The translations under genes were made by a program, and so were the position numbers. DNA of 8,556 nucleotides from SAR202 cluster bacterium (GTDB lineage Bacteria; Chloroflexota; Dehalococcoidia; Lucifugimonadales; JASMAO01). Location of the stretch: positions 1 to 8,556 of the forward strand of contig JASMAO010000204.1 of the NCBI GenBank assembly GCA_030754315.1. Direction: 5' to 3'. Below, in pieces: positions 1 through 7,558 of the stretch (position 1 is the first letter of the stretch; the number at the start of each line of letters is the position of its first letter). Below the pieces are notes generated by a model. The model saw only the letters and a program-made list of their open reading frames with translations, made no database searches and was not told the origin of the DNA.

Positions 1-35
1 TGGGAATCCTTAGCCGATTTGTGAGCGTATCATGA
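1..35 (+). CDS. 3' end of an upstream gene, possibly nuoM (partial)
   Basis: Only the last few codons of an upstream gene are present. In frame 3 the bases read GILSRFVSVS and stop with the TGA at 33-35, which overlaps the nuoN ATG in the classic ATGA arrangement of translationally coupled operon genes. In frame 1 they read WESLADL and stop at 22-24, leaving 7 bases before nuoN. Frame 2 is closed by a TAG at 11-13. In most bacteria nuoM lies directly before nuoN, so this is probably the NuoM C-terminus. The ATGA overlap makes frame 3 slightly more likely. Ten residues are too few to identify a protein, so the identity rests on gene order alone. Confidence 0.35.
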   Translation, partial: GILSRFVSVS

Positions 36-1519
36 ACGATTTTACGCTCCTTGTCCCAGAATTCGCGGTAGTAGGGCTTGCATTTGGAGTGCTCACTGCA
101 GACCTCTTTCTTCATGATCGAACAAAACATTTTTTGGCATATGTCTCAGTTGCCGGGCTAGGAATCATTGCCGCTTTCAGCCTAATCTTCCTTTGGAACC
201 AAGACGGTAGTCTATACAAAGGTCTCCTCGTTATAGACGGTTACTCACTTTTCTTCAAAGCTTTTTTCCTAATTATTGGTGTCTTTGCCATCCTCGGAAG
301 TGTGGAATACGTTCGTCGCAATCTCGATCACCCTGGAGAATACTACGGCATCATGCTATTCACTATAGTTGGTATGATGCTGATGGCCGCTTCAGGAGAG
401 TTGCTTTCAGCTTACATTTCGCTAGAGCTACTAAGCTTCGGGCTTTACGTGCTCGTCGCCTACAATCGCTACAACCCAAAGTCCAATGAAGCTGGCACAA
501 AATACATACTTCTCGGCGCATTCTCATCAGCACTCTTACTATACGGAATTAGCCAAATCTATGGGCTAACAGGCACCACCAGGTTCGATGACATCAATCT
601 CGCCCTATCAACATCCTCTGGAATAAGCCCAGGATTACTAGTAGGGCTAGTTTTCATCATTGCTGGAATGGGATTCAAAGTCGCCGCAGTACCATTCCAC
701 ATGTGGGCACCAGACGTCTACGAAGGTGCTCCTACACCAGTTACAGCTTACCTTTCAGTGGGCTCAAAGACTGCAGCGTTTGCACTCATTCTACGATTCT
801 TCTCAGAAGCATTACTGCCAGCAGTGGAGGACTGGCAAATTATCCTCATCATCATAGCAACACTCACGATGACACTTGGCAATCTGGTTGCTTTAGCTCA
901 AAGCAATATTAAACGACTCTTAGCGTACTCCAGCATCGGCCATGTTGGTTATCTAATAATGGGCATTGCAGCCATAGCATCGATAAATTCGTCAAACGAG
1001 ATCTCCACAGCCTATTCGCACCTTGCAGCCAACGGCATCATATTACATCTCGTTGCCTACGCCATCGCCACCATGGCTGTGTTCATTGTAGCCAGCGCAT
1101 TATTCAACGCCACTGGGAAAGAGGAGATAACTGACTTCGCTGGGCTAGCCCGTCATTCACCACTTCTGGCACTAACAATGACGGCGTCAATGTTCTCTCT
1201 CGCAGGTCTACCCGTATTTGCCGGATTTACAAGCAAATTCTATCTGTTCAATGCAGTGGCTAGCCAAAGGTTGCTGTGGTTGGCTGGACTGGCGATATTG
1301 ACCAGCCTCGTTTCCTTGTATTACTACTTGAGAGTAATACGACAAATCTATATTGAGCCTCCAATCGAGGATCGAGTCATAAAGGTGCCCCGCATTACAC
1401 TAGGCGTTTTATCAGTTTTGCTAGCCAGCTTAATCATCGTAGGCATCTACCCGTCACCATTAATGGAAACAGTCCAACATGCCAGCAACGCGTTATTCTC
1501 ATCAGAATCGGTTCCATGA
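32..1519 (+). CDS. nuoN: NADH-quinone oxidoreductase subunit N (complex I, NuoN)
   Basis: A membrane subunit of proton-pumping complex I, one of the three Mrp antiporter-like subunits that couple NADH:quinone electron transfer to proton export. The 495-residue length is normal for the family. The protein is almost entirely hydrophobic, with about 13-14 membrane segments. The core of the proton-translocation domain is clear: GMGFKVAAVPFHMWAPDVYE begins at residue 212 and is followed by GAPTPVTAYLSVGSK. The charged residues of the proton path are all present: E132 in the fifth helix, K157, K216, K246, and K402 in FAGFTSKF. These correspond to E. coli NuoN E133, K158, K217, K247 and K395, so an active subunit is expected. 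The ATG at 32 gives a family-like N-terminus. No good Shine-Dalgarno precedes it, which fits coupling to the upstream gene. It appears to be the last nuo gene, since an unrelated gene follows after 93 bases. Confidence 0.96.
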   Translation: MNDFTLLVPEFAVVGLAFGVLTADLFLHDRTKHFLAYVSVAGLGIIAAFSLIFLWNQDGSLYKGLLVIDGYSLFFKAFFLIIGVFAILGSVEYVRRNLDHPGEYYGIMLFTIVGMMLMAASGELLSAYISLELLSFGLYVLVAYNRYNPKSNEAGTKYILLGAFSSALLLYGISQIYGLTGTTRFDDINLALSTSSGISPGLLVGLVFIIAGMGFKVAAVPFHMWAPDVYEGAPTPVTAYLSVGSKTAAFALILRFFSEALLPAVEDWQIILIIIATLTMTLGNLVALAQSNIKRLLAYSSIGHVGYLIMGIAAIASINSSNEISTAYSHLAANGIILHLVAYAIATMAVFIVASALFNATGKEEITDFAGLARHSPLLALTMTASMFSLAGLPVFAGFTSKFYLFNAVASQRLLWLAGLAILTSLVSLYYYLRVIRQIYIEPPIEDRVIKVPRITLGVLSVLLASLIIVGIYPSPLMETVQHASNALFSSESVP

Positions 1520-1561
1520 CTTTGAACGACACTAGACTGATAATTTATGGCTACGATAAAC

Positions 1562-1607
1562 TTGATACCAAGCACATTGAGATTTTCATTTTCTTAAACA
1601 CTGGAGG
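1562..1607 (+). promoter_or_regulatory. Ribosome binding site (and weak promoter) deciding the TTG start of the PIG-L gene
   Basis: GGAGG at 1603-1607 lies 5 bases before the TTG at 1613 and supports that codon as the start over the in-frame ATG at 1643. A TTGATA at 1562-1567 matches 5 of 6 bases of a -35 box. The hexamer 17 bases further on (TTCATT) is a poor -10, so the promoter call is weak and transcription could come through from nuoN. Confidence 0.55.
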
Positions 1608-1612
1608 ACCTA

Positions 1613-2329
1613 TTGACTGAGGAACGTGAGTTCGATAAAGCGATGGTTGTTATAGCGCATGCAGATGATGCCGAATTTGGATGCTCTGGAACAGTTGCTA
1701 AGTTATGTAGTGAAGGGTGGGATGTCGTCTATGTAATGTGTACCGACGGAAGCAAGGGCAGCAGTGACCGGAATATGTCTCGTGAGAAATTAGCCCAGAT
1801 TCGCCGCCAAGAACAACTGGACGCCGCTACGGTCCTAGGATTAAAGGACGTCGTGTTTCTAGACAACGAGGACAGCTTGTTACAACCCACGTTGGAATTG
1901 CGTCGAGACATCGCTCGCGAAATTAGGAGACATAAGCCCGATGTTCTTATTTGCCCTTATCCAATGAGGACCCTAGATGGTGGCTGGGGCGTTGGTCATC
2001 CAGACCACATAGCCGCTGGGGAAGCAGCGCTTTCCGCTTTATTCCCCACCGCACGAGACCACATGAGCTTTCCGGAGTTGATTGAAGAAAACCTAGAGCC
2101 ACACAAGGTTGCTGAGGCTTGGATTATGGGACATCCCGAACCCGACCACTGGGTCGATGTTACCGAACACCTAAAGACATCTATCAAATCCCTTGAGCAG
2201 CATGTCTCTCAAGTCTCAAACATGGACCAAGACCGCATAAACCAATTCATGAGAGATGGCCGTCGCGAAAGAGCCAAAGGACACGGGATGCAATACGCCG
2301 AATCGTTCAAACGCATCGTAATGAAATGA
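1613..2329 (+). CDS. PIG-L/LmbE family Zn-dependent N-acetyl-sugar deacetylase-like protein
   Basis: This family removes an acetyl group from N-acetylglucosamine-type substrates; MshB, BshB and the GPI enzyme PIG-L are members. The actual substrate here is unknown. The 238 residues show the family layout. AHADDAEFGCSGT at residues 15-27 is the AHPDD motif with Ala replacing Pro. DGSKGS lies at 45-50, and HPDH at 129-132 is the second metal motif. By comparison with MshB, H16, D19 and H132 would bind zinc, D18 would be the general base and H129 would support the oxyanion, so all catalytic positions are kept. There is no signal peptide, so it is probably cytoplasmic. The TTG start is supported by GGAGG five bases upstream. 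It follows nuoN by 93 bases and converges on tyrS with 54 bases between the stops. Neither neighbour suggests a substrate; a thiol-cofactor, glycan or antibiotic-type conjugate is possible. Confidence 0.88.
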   Translation: MTEEREFDKAMVVIAHADDAEFGCSGTVAKLCSEGWDVVYVMCTDGSKGSSDRNMSREKLAQIRRQEQLDAATVLGLKDVVFLDNEDSLLQPTLELRRDIAREIRRHKPDVLICPYPMRTLDGGWGVGHPDHIAAGEAALSALFPTARDHMSFPELIEENLEPHKVAEAWIMGHPEPDHWVDVTEHLKTSIKSLEQHVSQVSNMDQDRINQFMRDGRRERAKGHGMQYAESFKRIVMK

Positions 2330-2383
2330 TAAACGCGCCCACTGCCCTTCCTGGCGTCCACTTCAAAATAAATTATAGCGTGT

Positions 2384-3589
2384 TCATTTGTTGGAAATCT
2401 TCACGATGCGGGATCGGCCAGCACGAAGCACGCCGTCTGTTCGGAGCCCCAATGTATCGGCAGCTACGTTAGTTGTAATGGCAATATCGTTGTATCTTAC
2501 AGCACCCTGATCAATAAGTCTTTTTGCCTCAGCTACACTTGAAACTAGCTTCGCTTCTAAAAGAATGTGGCTCAGCCGTTTATCTTTCAAGTCAGCGGGC
2601 AAATCATATTCTGGGGTGTTATCAGGGACCTCACCTAGCTGTATGGTTTGCTTGAAATAAGTTTCTGCAATTCGAGCATTCTCCTTACCATGAAACTGAG
2701 ATACCAACTCTCCGGCTAATTTTTTCTTAAGTTCCATCGGATTCACGCTTGCCTCATCTAGGGAACTCTTCATCTCCGAGAGTTCTCGGTCGGAAAGATC
2801 GGTGAGGTACTCAAAGTAAGGCAAAATCACCTCATCGGGAATTGACATAGTCTTACCAAAGATTTCGTTAGGTGTGGCATCGATACCAATATAGTTCCCT
2901 AAGCTCTTACTCATCTTCTTGACTCCATCGGTACCAACCAAAAGAGGCATTAGAAAACACTGCTGAGGACGTTGCCCCATCATCTGTTGAAGGTCGCGTC
3001 CGACAAGCAAGTTGAACCTCTGGTCGGTGCCACCAAATTCGACATCAGCCTCAATAACACAAGAATCGTATGCCTGTAGAAGTGGATACAAGAACTCCGT
3101 GATAGCAATTGGCTGGTTGGCCTTATATCGCTTGGAAAAATCTTCGCGAGCCAGAAATTGCGCCACCGTGAAACGGCTGGTCAACTTTATGACATCGGAG
3201 AGTGTGAAGGGACCAAACCAGTCACTTTGAAGTCGGATCTCAGTATTTTCACGGTCTACGATTTTGAAGAATTGTGCGAGATATGTCTCTGCATTCTCCA
3301 TTACCTGTGCCTGTGTAAGCATAGGGCGCGTGACCGACTGGCCACTAGGGTCACCTATTTGTGCAGTCCAATCCCCAACAATCACAATGACTTTGTGACC
3401 CAATTCCTGAAGCTGCCTGAGTTTACGAAGACCAACTGCATGTCCTAAGTGTAGGTCAGGCGCACTAGGATCGAATCCCATCTTGAGCCTTAGAGATTTA
3501 CCTGATTCGAGCAACTCTAAAAACTCAGACTCTACAATGATCTCCGACACCCCGCGCTTAATGATTCGTTTCAGTTGATCTTGGTTCAT
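2384..3589 (-). CDS. tyrS: Tyrosyl-tRNA synthetase (type 2, TyrZ-like)
   Basis: A class I aminoacyl-tRNA synthetase that joins tyrosine to tRNA-Tyr using ATP in the cytoplasm. At 401 residues it is complete. The Rossmann catalytic domain carries GFDPSAPDLHLGH at 38-50 (the HIGH motif as HLGH) and KMSKS at 225-229. The tyrosine-binding region YPLLQAYDS is at 168-176 and GGTDQRFN at 186-193. A C-terminal S4 RNA-binding domain spans roughly 338-398. The HLGH form, the sequence VGDWTAQIGDPSG and the EADVEFGGTDQ segment are typical of the type 2 bacterial enzymes rather than the E. coli type. It lies 18 bases after ribF on the same strand. No Shine-Dalgarno is visible before the ATG, so translation may depend on ribosomes finishing ribF. 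Confidence 0.97.
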   Translation of the reverse strand: MNQDQLKRIIKRGVSEIIVESEFLELLESGKSLRLKMGFDPSAPDLHLGHAVGLRKLRQLQELGHKVIVIVGDWTAQIGDPSGQSVTRPMLTQAQVMENAETYLAQFFKIVDRENTEIRLQSDWFGPFTLSDVIKLTSRFTVAQFLAREDFSKRYKANQPIAITEFLYPLLQAYDSCVIEADVEFGGTDQRFNLLVGRDLQQMMGQRPQQCFLMPLLVGTDGVKKMSKSLGNYIGIDATPNEIFGKTMSIPDEVILPYFEYLTDLSDRELSEMKSSLDEASVNPMELKKKLAGELVSQFHGKENARIAETYFKQTIQLGEVPDNTPEYDLPADLKDKRLSHILLEAKLVSSVAEAKRLIDQGAVRYNDIAITTNVAADTLGLRTDGVLRAGRSRIVKISNK

Positions 3590-3607
3590 CAGGGTTTGGG
3601 TAGCATT

Positions 3608-4546
3608 CTAATGTGTCACAGACGTGTTTGCCAGAACAGATTTGGTTTCGTCCACATCTTTTTGAACCTGCGACTGCAACTCCTGAACAGTGTCATACTT
3701 TATCTCGTCGCGTAGCTTGTGGATGAATTCAAGCCTTATCTGCCGGTCGTATAAATTGCCGTGGAAGTCAAGTATGAATGCCTCTACGACATGGTCGCCT
3801 CCTCCAAATGTCGGACGCGTTCCTACACTAGTAGCTGCCATAACACGGCGGTCGCCAATTATTGCCCAAGTCGCATAAATACCATTGCCGGGTATTGCCA
3901 TATCTTCGTTAGGCTTGAGATTAGCGGTTGGAAATCCTAATTGCATCCCCATACCCCGACCCTTCACAACGGTACCAGTTAGGACAAAGTTCCGCCCTAA
4001 CAGTCTATTTACTATCTCTATCTCTCCTTGTGCCAATGCATCTCGGATGGTAGTACTCCGAACGACTTTTTCGCCGCCATCCCATAGCCGGTCTGCGACG
4101 TGAACAGTAAACCCCATCGCAAGGCCTAATTTAGTCAGTGTTTCAGGATCACCTTCCCGATTTCGACCCATGGCGAAATCGGGACCAACAACCAATTGTT
4201 TCATTTTCAGTTTCCGGAACAGCATCGAGGCAAAATCTCCGGCAGGAAGCCGGGACAAATCGAGATCGAACGTTGCTTGGACAACTATGTCGATTCCAGA
4301 TTCTCGAATCAAGGCAACCCTATCATCGATCGAGGTAAGATACCTGGGTTTGAAACCTGGTCTGAGAACGGACTTTGGATGATTTAGGAACGTAATCACA
4401 ACCGCCTGGTTGGAAGATCGGCCGGCTTCACGCTTAAGTTCATCAAAAAGATGCTTATGGCCTCTGTGAACTCCGTCAAACACACCAACCGTGACCACGG
4501 TGTCTTTTTTCGCTGATACACATGACAACTCTTCTTCTATCTTCAT
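3608..4546 (-). CDS. ribF: Bifunctional riboflavin kinase / FMN adenylyltransferase (FAD synthetase)
   Basis: Converts riboflavin to FMN and then to FAD, each step using ATP. The 312 residues hold both usual domains. The N-terminal nucleotidyltransferase domain has GVFDGVHRGH at 21-30 and the STTIR motif at 164-168. The C-terminal flavokinase domain (about 183-300) has GRGMGMQLGFPTANL at 196-210, PGNGIY at 219-224, and VEAFILDF at 254-261, where E255 matches the family's catalytic glutamate. The ATG at 4546 is the earliest possible start because an in-frame TAG stands directly before it. The nearest Shine-Dalgarno-like sequence (AAGGATGG, 4561-4568) is 14 bases away, which is longer than ideal. 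tyrS follows after 18 bases in the same frame. FAD and FMN from this enzyme would serve complex I and many other flavoproteins, but that link to nuoN is general and not specific to this locus. Confidence 0.96.
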   Translation of the reverse strand: MKIEEELSCVSAKKDTVVTVGVFDGVHRGHKHLFDELKREAGRSSNQAVVITFLNHPKSVLRPGFKPRYLTSIDDRVALIRESGIDIVVQATFDLDLSRLPAGDFASMLFRKLKMKQLVVGPDFAMGRNREGDPETLTKLGLAMGFTVHVADRLWDGGEKVVRSTTIRDALAQGEIEIVNRLLGRNFVLTGTVVKGRGMGMQLGFPTANLKPNEDMAIPGNGIYATWAIIGDRRVMAATSVGTRPTFGGGDHVVEAFILDFHGNLYDRQIRLEFIHKLRDEIKYDTVQELQSQVQKDVDETKSVLANTSVTH

Positions 4547-4581
4547 CTATGCCACAATGACCATCCTTAGGTTACGGTACT

Positions 4582-4610
4582 ATTTTACATCGCCGTATGC
4601 AGACTGGATA
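4582..4610 (-). promoter_or_regulatory. Possible promoter for ribF-tyrS
   Basis: On the minus strand a TAAAAT (4582-4587) matches 5 of 6 bases of the -10 consensus. The hexamer 17 bases upstream, TATCCA (4605-4610), matches only 3 of 6 of the -35 box. It lies in the 68-base gap between the transporter stop and ribF and would give a leader of about 30 bases. The weak -35 means this may be chance, and ribF could instead be read through from the transporter gene. Confidence 0.3.
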
Positions 4611-4614
4611 TCGA

Positions 4615-5865
4615 TCATACGGAATCTCTCCTGTTCATAGACATGAGACGTTTGGAATCCGTCTGTCCTGGGTTAACAAGGTGCCGCCTAACTAAAAGAC
4701 TGGTTGGAAGCATGATGGACGTTATCAAACCCATCGCAAAGATGGTGGTACGTATGCTGACTATGTCGGCAAGGATTCCATACAGAGCAGGGGCAATGGC
4801 AGCACCGGCTTCATTCGTGGTATAGAAGAAACCATACGATCGGCCTCTGAGTTTTGGCGGCACGAAAACAGGAACATTCGCGTACAAGACAGACGACGTG
4901 CCATTCAAACCGATACCTAGAGCAATCAGGAGAGGCACCATAGCAAAGTTGGGAGCCGGAATAGAGGCTAGCAGTAACAGTGCTGTCAGTCCCTTTGTCG
5001 CCCAAATCAGCGTCACAGGCCCATAGCGCTCATCAAGCCATCCCAAAACCAACTTACCAACAGCTCCACCAGCGAGAAGCAAGAAGAGCATAGCAAATAT
5101 CTGGCTCACACCCATGCCTTTTTCCAGCATAAGAAACGGCAAGAATGTCAAAGCAGCAGCTCTAACCGCCGAGTCCAAGAAACCTAAGACGCTCAAATTG
5201 ATAAATCCTGCCATCCTCACCGATTCTGATTCTTGAAACTCGGTCACTATACTCTCAGATGAAGAGGGATTCTCTAAAATGGTCTTCCGAAACAAAGCCA
5301 ACAGCGGTATGAATGCCATTCCGGCAATCCCAACGAACTTGCAGGTAGCTCTCCAACCAAATGGTCTGGCTATGAGCCAGGCCAATATAGGAGCGGCCAT
5401 CTTACCTAGGTCACCCGCGAAGTTTACCGTACCAACTGCGGTCGAACGCGATCCGGTCTCATACGCCCGCGAGACCATCCCCGACGCGAGTGGATGCTGC
5501 GTACCACCACCAAGGCCTCCAATCAACGTTATCCCAAAGAGGAAAGGGAAGTTAGAGGCTAAAGCGATACCAACCATCCCCCCTGCTACCCAGATATTTC
5601 CACCGATGACCAACCAAAACTCGCCGGTGAATTCGGACAAAAATCCGAACGGTATCTGTAGCACGGCCGAAGCACCACTATGCACAGTCCTGATCAGTCC
5701 AGCCTGGGTAAAAGAGAGATTGAGATCTGGATCTTCCTTCATCAGAGGAAGAAGAGGAATGAGCATCGCGTAAAAGAGATCACTCCAAACGTGATTGACC
5801 GAAGCGAAAGCCAGCGTCCGACGTCGTTGAGAAAACTGGGGAAACATGGAGCCAAAGCGAGTCAT
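4615..5865 (-). CDS. Major facilitator superfamily transporter, fosmidomycin-resistance-like subgroup
   Basis: An inner-membrane secondary transporter with about twelve hydrophobic helices in two halves. They are joined by a charged central loop at roughly residues 194-218 (416-residue numbering from the ATG at 5865). A GGLGGGTQHPLASGMV segment, with H124-P125, resembles the conserved HP.A motif of fosmidomycin-resistance (Fsr) type proteins, and NFAGDLGK follows. The helix 1 region NHVWSDLFYAMLIPLLP also fits that group. The substrate is unknown; efflux of a small organic molecule is the usual role in this subgroup. I chose the ATG at 5865 because it leaves a short cytoplasmic tail before helix 1 and has GGTAGG about 9 bases upstream. 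The frame stays open to a TTG at 5949 (444 residues), which has AGGA about 4 bases before it, so the longer form cannot be excluded. It lies 68 bases before ribF and may be cotranscribed with it. Confidence 0.86.
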   Translation of the reverse strand: MTRFGSMFPQFSQRRRTLAFASVNHVWSDLFYAMLIPLLPLMKEDPDLNLSFTQAGLIRTVHSGASAVLQIPFGFLSEFTGEFWLVIGGNIWVAGGMVGIALASNFPFLFGITLIGGLGGGTQHPLASGMVSRAYETGSRSTAVGTVNFAGDLGKMAAPILAWLIARPFGWRATCKFVGIAGMAFIPLLALFRKTILENPSSSESIVTEFQESESVRMAGFINLSVLGFLDSAVRAAALTFLPFLMLEKGMGVSQIFAMLFLLLAGGAVGKLVLGWLDERYGPVTLIWATKGLTALLLLASIPAPNFAMVPLLIALGIGLNGTSSVLYANVPVFVPPKLRGRSYGFFYTTNEAGAAIAPALYGILADIVSIRTTIFAMGLITSIMLPTSLLVRRHLVNPGQTDSKRLMSMNRRDSV

Positions 5866-6042
5866 GCATAAGAGCCTACCACACAGGTCGTATCCGTATC
5901 TTGCGGATTCACTCGACGAATCAATAAAAGAGTCGACTGCCAGATTCAATCATTCCTACACCTGCGATCAGGCTGATTGGATCAGAATACGTCAGTGTTG
6001 TCTTTGAAGTTTCTGGCAATCGCCCACGAGTGATCAATCAAG

Positions 6043-6059
6043 AAGCTTCTCAGAAGCTT
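6043..6059 (-). repeat. 17-bp perfect palindrome just after the amidase stop
   Basis: AAGCTTCTCAGAAGCTT is two 8-base arms around a single central base, beginning 2 bases after the amidase TGA. As RNA it could fold with a 6-bp stem and a 5-base loop. The following bases on the minus strand (CTTGATTG) are not a T-run, so a standard intrinsic terminator is unlikely. A protein-binding site for the transporter gene downstream, or a weak 3' stabilising hairpin, would also fit. Confidence 0.5.
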
Positions 6060-6061
6060 GG

Positions 6062-7495
6062 TCAAATTGAAACTGGGGGCCGACGAGAGGCCCACGGGCG
6101 TGACAATTCGAGCTGCCCAGCAAGACGGAACATAGTAGCCTCGTCACCGAATCTGCCAAGAAAGTGAATCCCTATCGGCAAATCATCCCCACTCCAATAA
6201 AGCGGCACGGACATGGAAGGTTGCCCAGTTGCATTACTGAGTTGAGTGAACGGCGAAAAGCTCGCTTGCTTTCGGCGGACCTCAAAAGGATCTCCTCCAG
6301 TGTATTTGAGTGACCCAAGCGGCATCGGCGGTTGTCCAAGTGTTGGTGTAAGCCACAGATCGTGGTCCAAAAAAAATGCTGTGACTTCTCTAGTTATGCG
6401 CTGTAGATCCTGCTGTATCAATAGGTACTCTGGAGCACCTATTTGTCTACCCCTGTCACGCATAACCCATATAAACGGCTCAACATCATCCTCAGTCGCT
6501 CGACGGTCAAGCCGACGTTCCCAGTCTAAAATGGTCCAGGCCACGCCTACGGCAATCGATGTGGTGACTGATTTCCACAACAACTCAGAATCATATACTG
6601 GTGCGGCTTCAACCATTTTGTGGCCCAATTCTTCACAAAGCCGAACTGTCTCTTCGACGGCCTTGATGCATTCCGGATGGACATCGGTACCTGTAGGAGA
6701 CTCGGTGCTAAAAGCAATGACTAGTCGGCCTGGTGGAGTACCGGCCTCATCGACAAATGGTCTTAACTGCGCGGGAGCGATGTGTGGATCACCTAACATT
6801 GAACCAGATACTGCATCTAGCAGGGTTGCACTATCACGAACCGACCTGGTAAGAGCATGTTCAGCCACGAGCCCACCGAAAACGTCGCCGAATTGAGGTC
6901 CCAATGGGACACGTCCTCGGGTTGGTTTAAGACCGAACACACCGCAACATGCCGCCGGAATTCGTATAGAGCCGCCAGCATCGTTACCATGAGCCATAGG
7001 GACCATACCAGACGCAACCGCTGCCGCTGCTCCACCACTGGAACCGCCGGGTGTGAGTCCCAAATCCCACGGATTATGAGTGGGGCCAAAGAGCTCCGGC
7101 TCAGTAGTAGCACCGATAGCAAATTCAGGTGCGTTTGTCTTTCCAATTGTGATTAGGCCGGCATTCTTATAACGTCGTACCAATTCACTATCGGCATCAG
7201 GGACAAAACCCTTCAGAAATTTAGAGGCCTCTGTGAATCGAATTCCTGCGTATTCGGCAAGGAAGTCCTTAACAAGGAACGGTACGCCTCCGAAAGAGCC
7301 TGAGTGGTCGGATCGGAGAGCGGTGTCACGAGCATGGTCGTACATCTTGGTCACAACGGCATTAATTTGTGGGTTCAAGTACTCAACGCGCTCTATAGCT
7401 GCATCAACCAATTCCATAGGCGTAACTTCACCATTAGTCACGAGTTCCGCTTGGGCAGTAGCATCTATATATGCAATCTCGTCAGTAAAAGACAC
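6062..7495 (-). CDS. Amidase-signature family hydrolase (not GatA)
   Basis: A Ser-cisSer-Lys hydrolase that cleaves amide bonds, probably in the cytoplasm since no signal peptide is seen. The 477 residues are a full family length. K76 in FLVKD is the catalytic lysine. The glycine-rich loop TPGGSSGGAAAAV (148-160) supplies the cis-serine S152, and HGNDAGGSIRIP (169-180) supplies the nucleophile S176. The spacing of 24 residues between the two serines equals that of characterised members such as malonamidase E2 and FAAH. The GNDAGGSIRIPA form and the C-terminal half differ from the GatA subunit of the tRNA amidotransferase, and no gatB or gatC is nearby. A resemblance to the 6-aminohexanoate cyclic dimer hydrolase (NylA) branch is my impression and unproven. 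The start is GTG at 7495, supported by AGGA 7 bases upstream and a candidate promoter. The transporter gene downstream on the same strand could move a substrate or product. Confidence 0.92.
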   Translation of the reverse strand: MSFTDEIAYIDATAQAELVTNGEVTPMELVDAAIERVEYLNPQINAVVTKMYDHARDTALRSDHSGSFGGVPFLVKDFLAEYAGIRFTEASKFLKGFVPDADSELVRRYKNAGLITIGKTNAPEFAIGATTEPELFGPTHNPWDLGLTPGGSSGGAAAAVASGMVPMAHGNDAGGSIRIPAACCGVFGLKPTRGRVPLGPQFGDVFGGLVAEHALTRSVRDSATLLDAVSGSMLGDPHIAPAQLRPFVDEAGTPPGRLVIAFSTESPTGTDVHPECIKAVEETVRLCEELGHKMVEAAPVYDSELLWKSVTTSIAVGVAWTILDWERRLDRRATEDDVEPFIWVMRDRGRQIGAPEYLLIQQDLQRITREVTAFFLDHDLWLTPTLGQPPMPLGSLKYTGGDPFEVRRKQASFSPFTQLSNATGQPSMSVPLYWSGDDLPIGIHFLGRFGDEATMFRLAGQLELSRPWASRRPPVSI

Positions 7496-7502
7496 GTGAT
7501 AA

Positions 7503-7506
7503 TCCT
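7503..7506 (-). promoter_or_regulatory. Shine-Dalgarno for the GTG start of the amidase
   Basis: AGGA on the minus strand, 7 bases before the GTG at 7495. It decides that this non-ATG codon is the start. Confidence 0.6.
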
Positions 7507-7528
7507 AATTGAAACTTACTTAGGCAAC

Positions 7529-7558
7529 ATCGTATGGAACTCCATGGAAGGCTGTCAA
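7529..7558 (-). promoter_or_regulatory. Candidate sigma-70-type promoter of the amidase
   Basis: A perfect -35 hexamer TTGACA (7553-7558, minus strand) is followed after 18 bases by TACGAT (7529-7534), a 4-of-6 match to the -10 box. Transcription would begin near 7522, giving a leader of about 27 bases that includes the AGGA ribosome binding site. The distance and order fit the gene well. Confidence 0.5.

Noticed and set aside
1547..1597. A 16-codon ATG frame between nuoN and the PIG-L gene
   Set aside because: It has no Shine-Dalgarno, ordinary composition and a length expected by chance.
2330..2383. Bidirectional terminator between the convergent PIG-L and tyrS genes
   Set aside because: Only a 4-5 bp GC pairing with a 13-base loop is found, and there is no T-run at the right place on either strand.
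5279..5773. A 164-codon open frame on the plus strand, opposite the MFS gene
   Set aside because: It is Pro-rich and antisense to clear membrane-helix coding sequence. It has no family features.
6246..6896. A 216-codon open frame on the plus strand, opposite the amidase
   Set aside because: It is fully antisense to a gene with an intact catalytic triad, is Ser/Arg-rich with no recognisable motif, and has no ribosome binding site. It is a codon-bias shadow.
6062..7495. Amidase as GatA, the glutamyl-tRNA amidotransferase subunit
   Set aside because: The nucleophile region reads GNDAGGSIRIPA rather than the GSDTGGSIRQPA form of GatA, the C-terminal half differs, and no gatB or gatC is adjacent.
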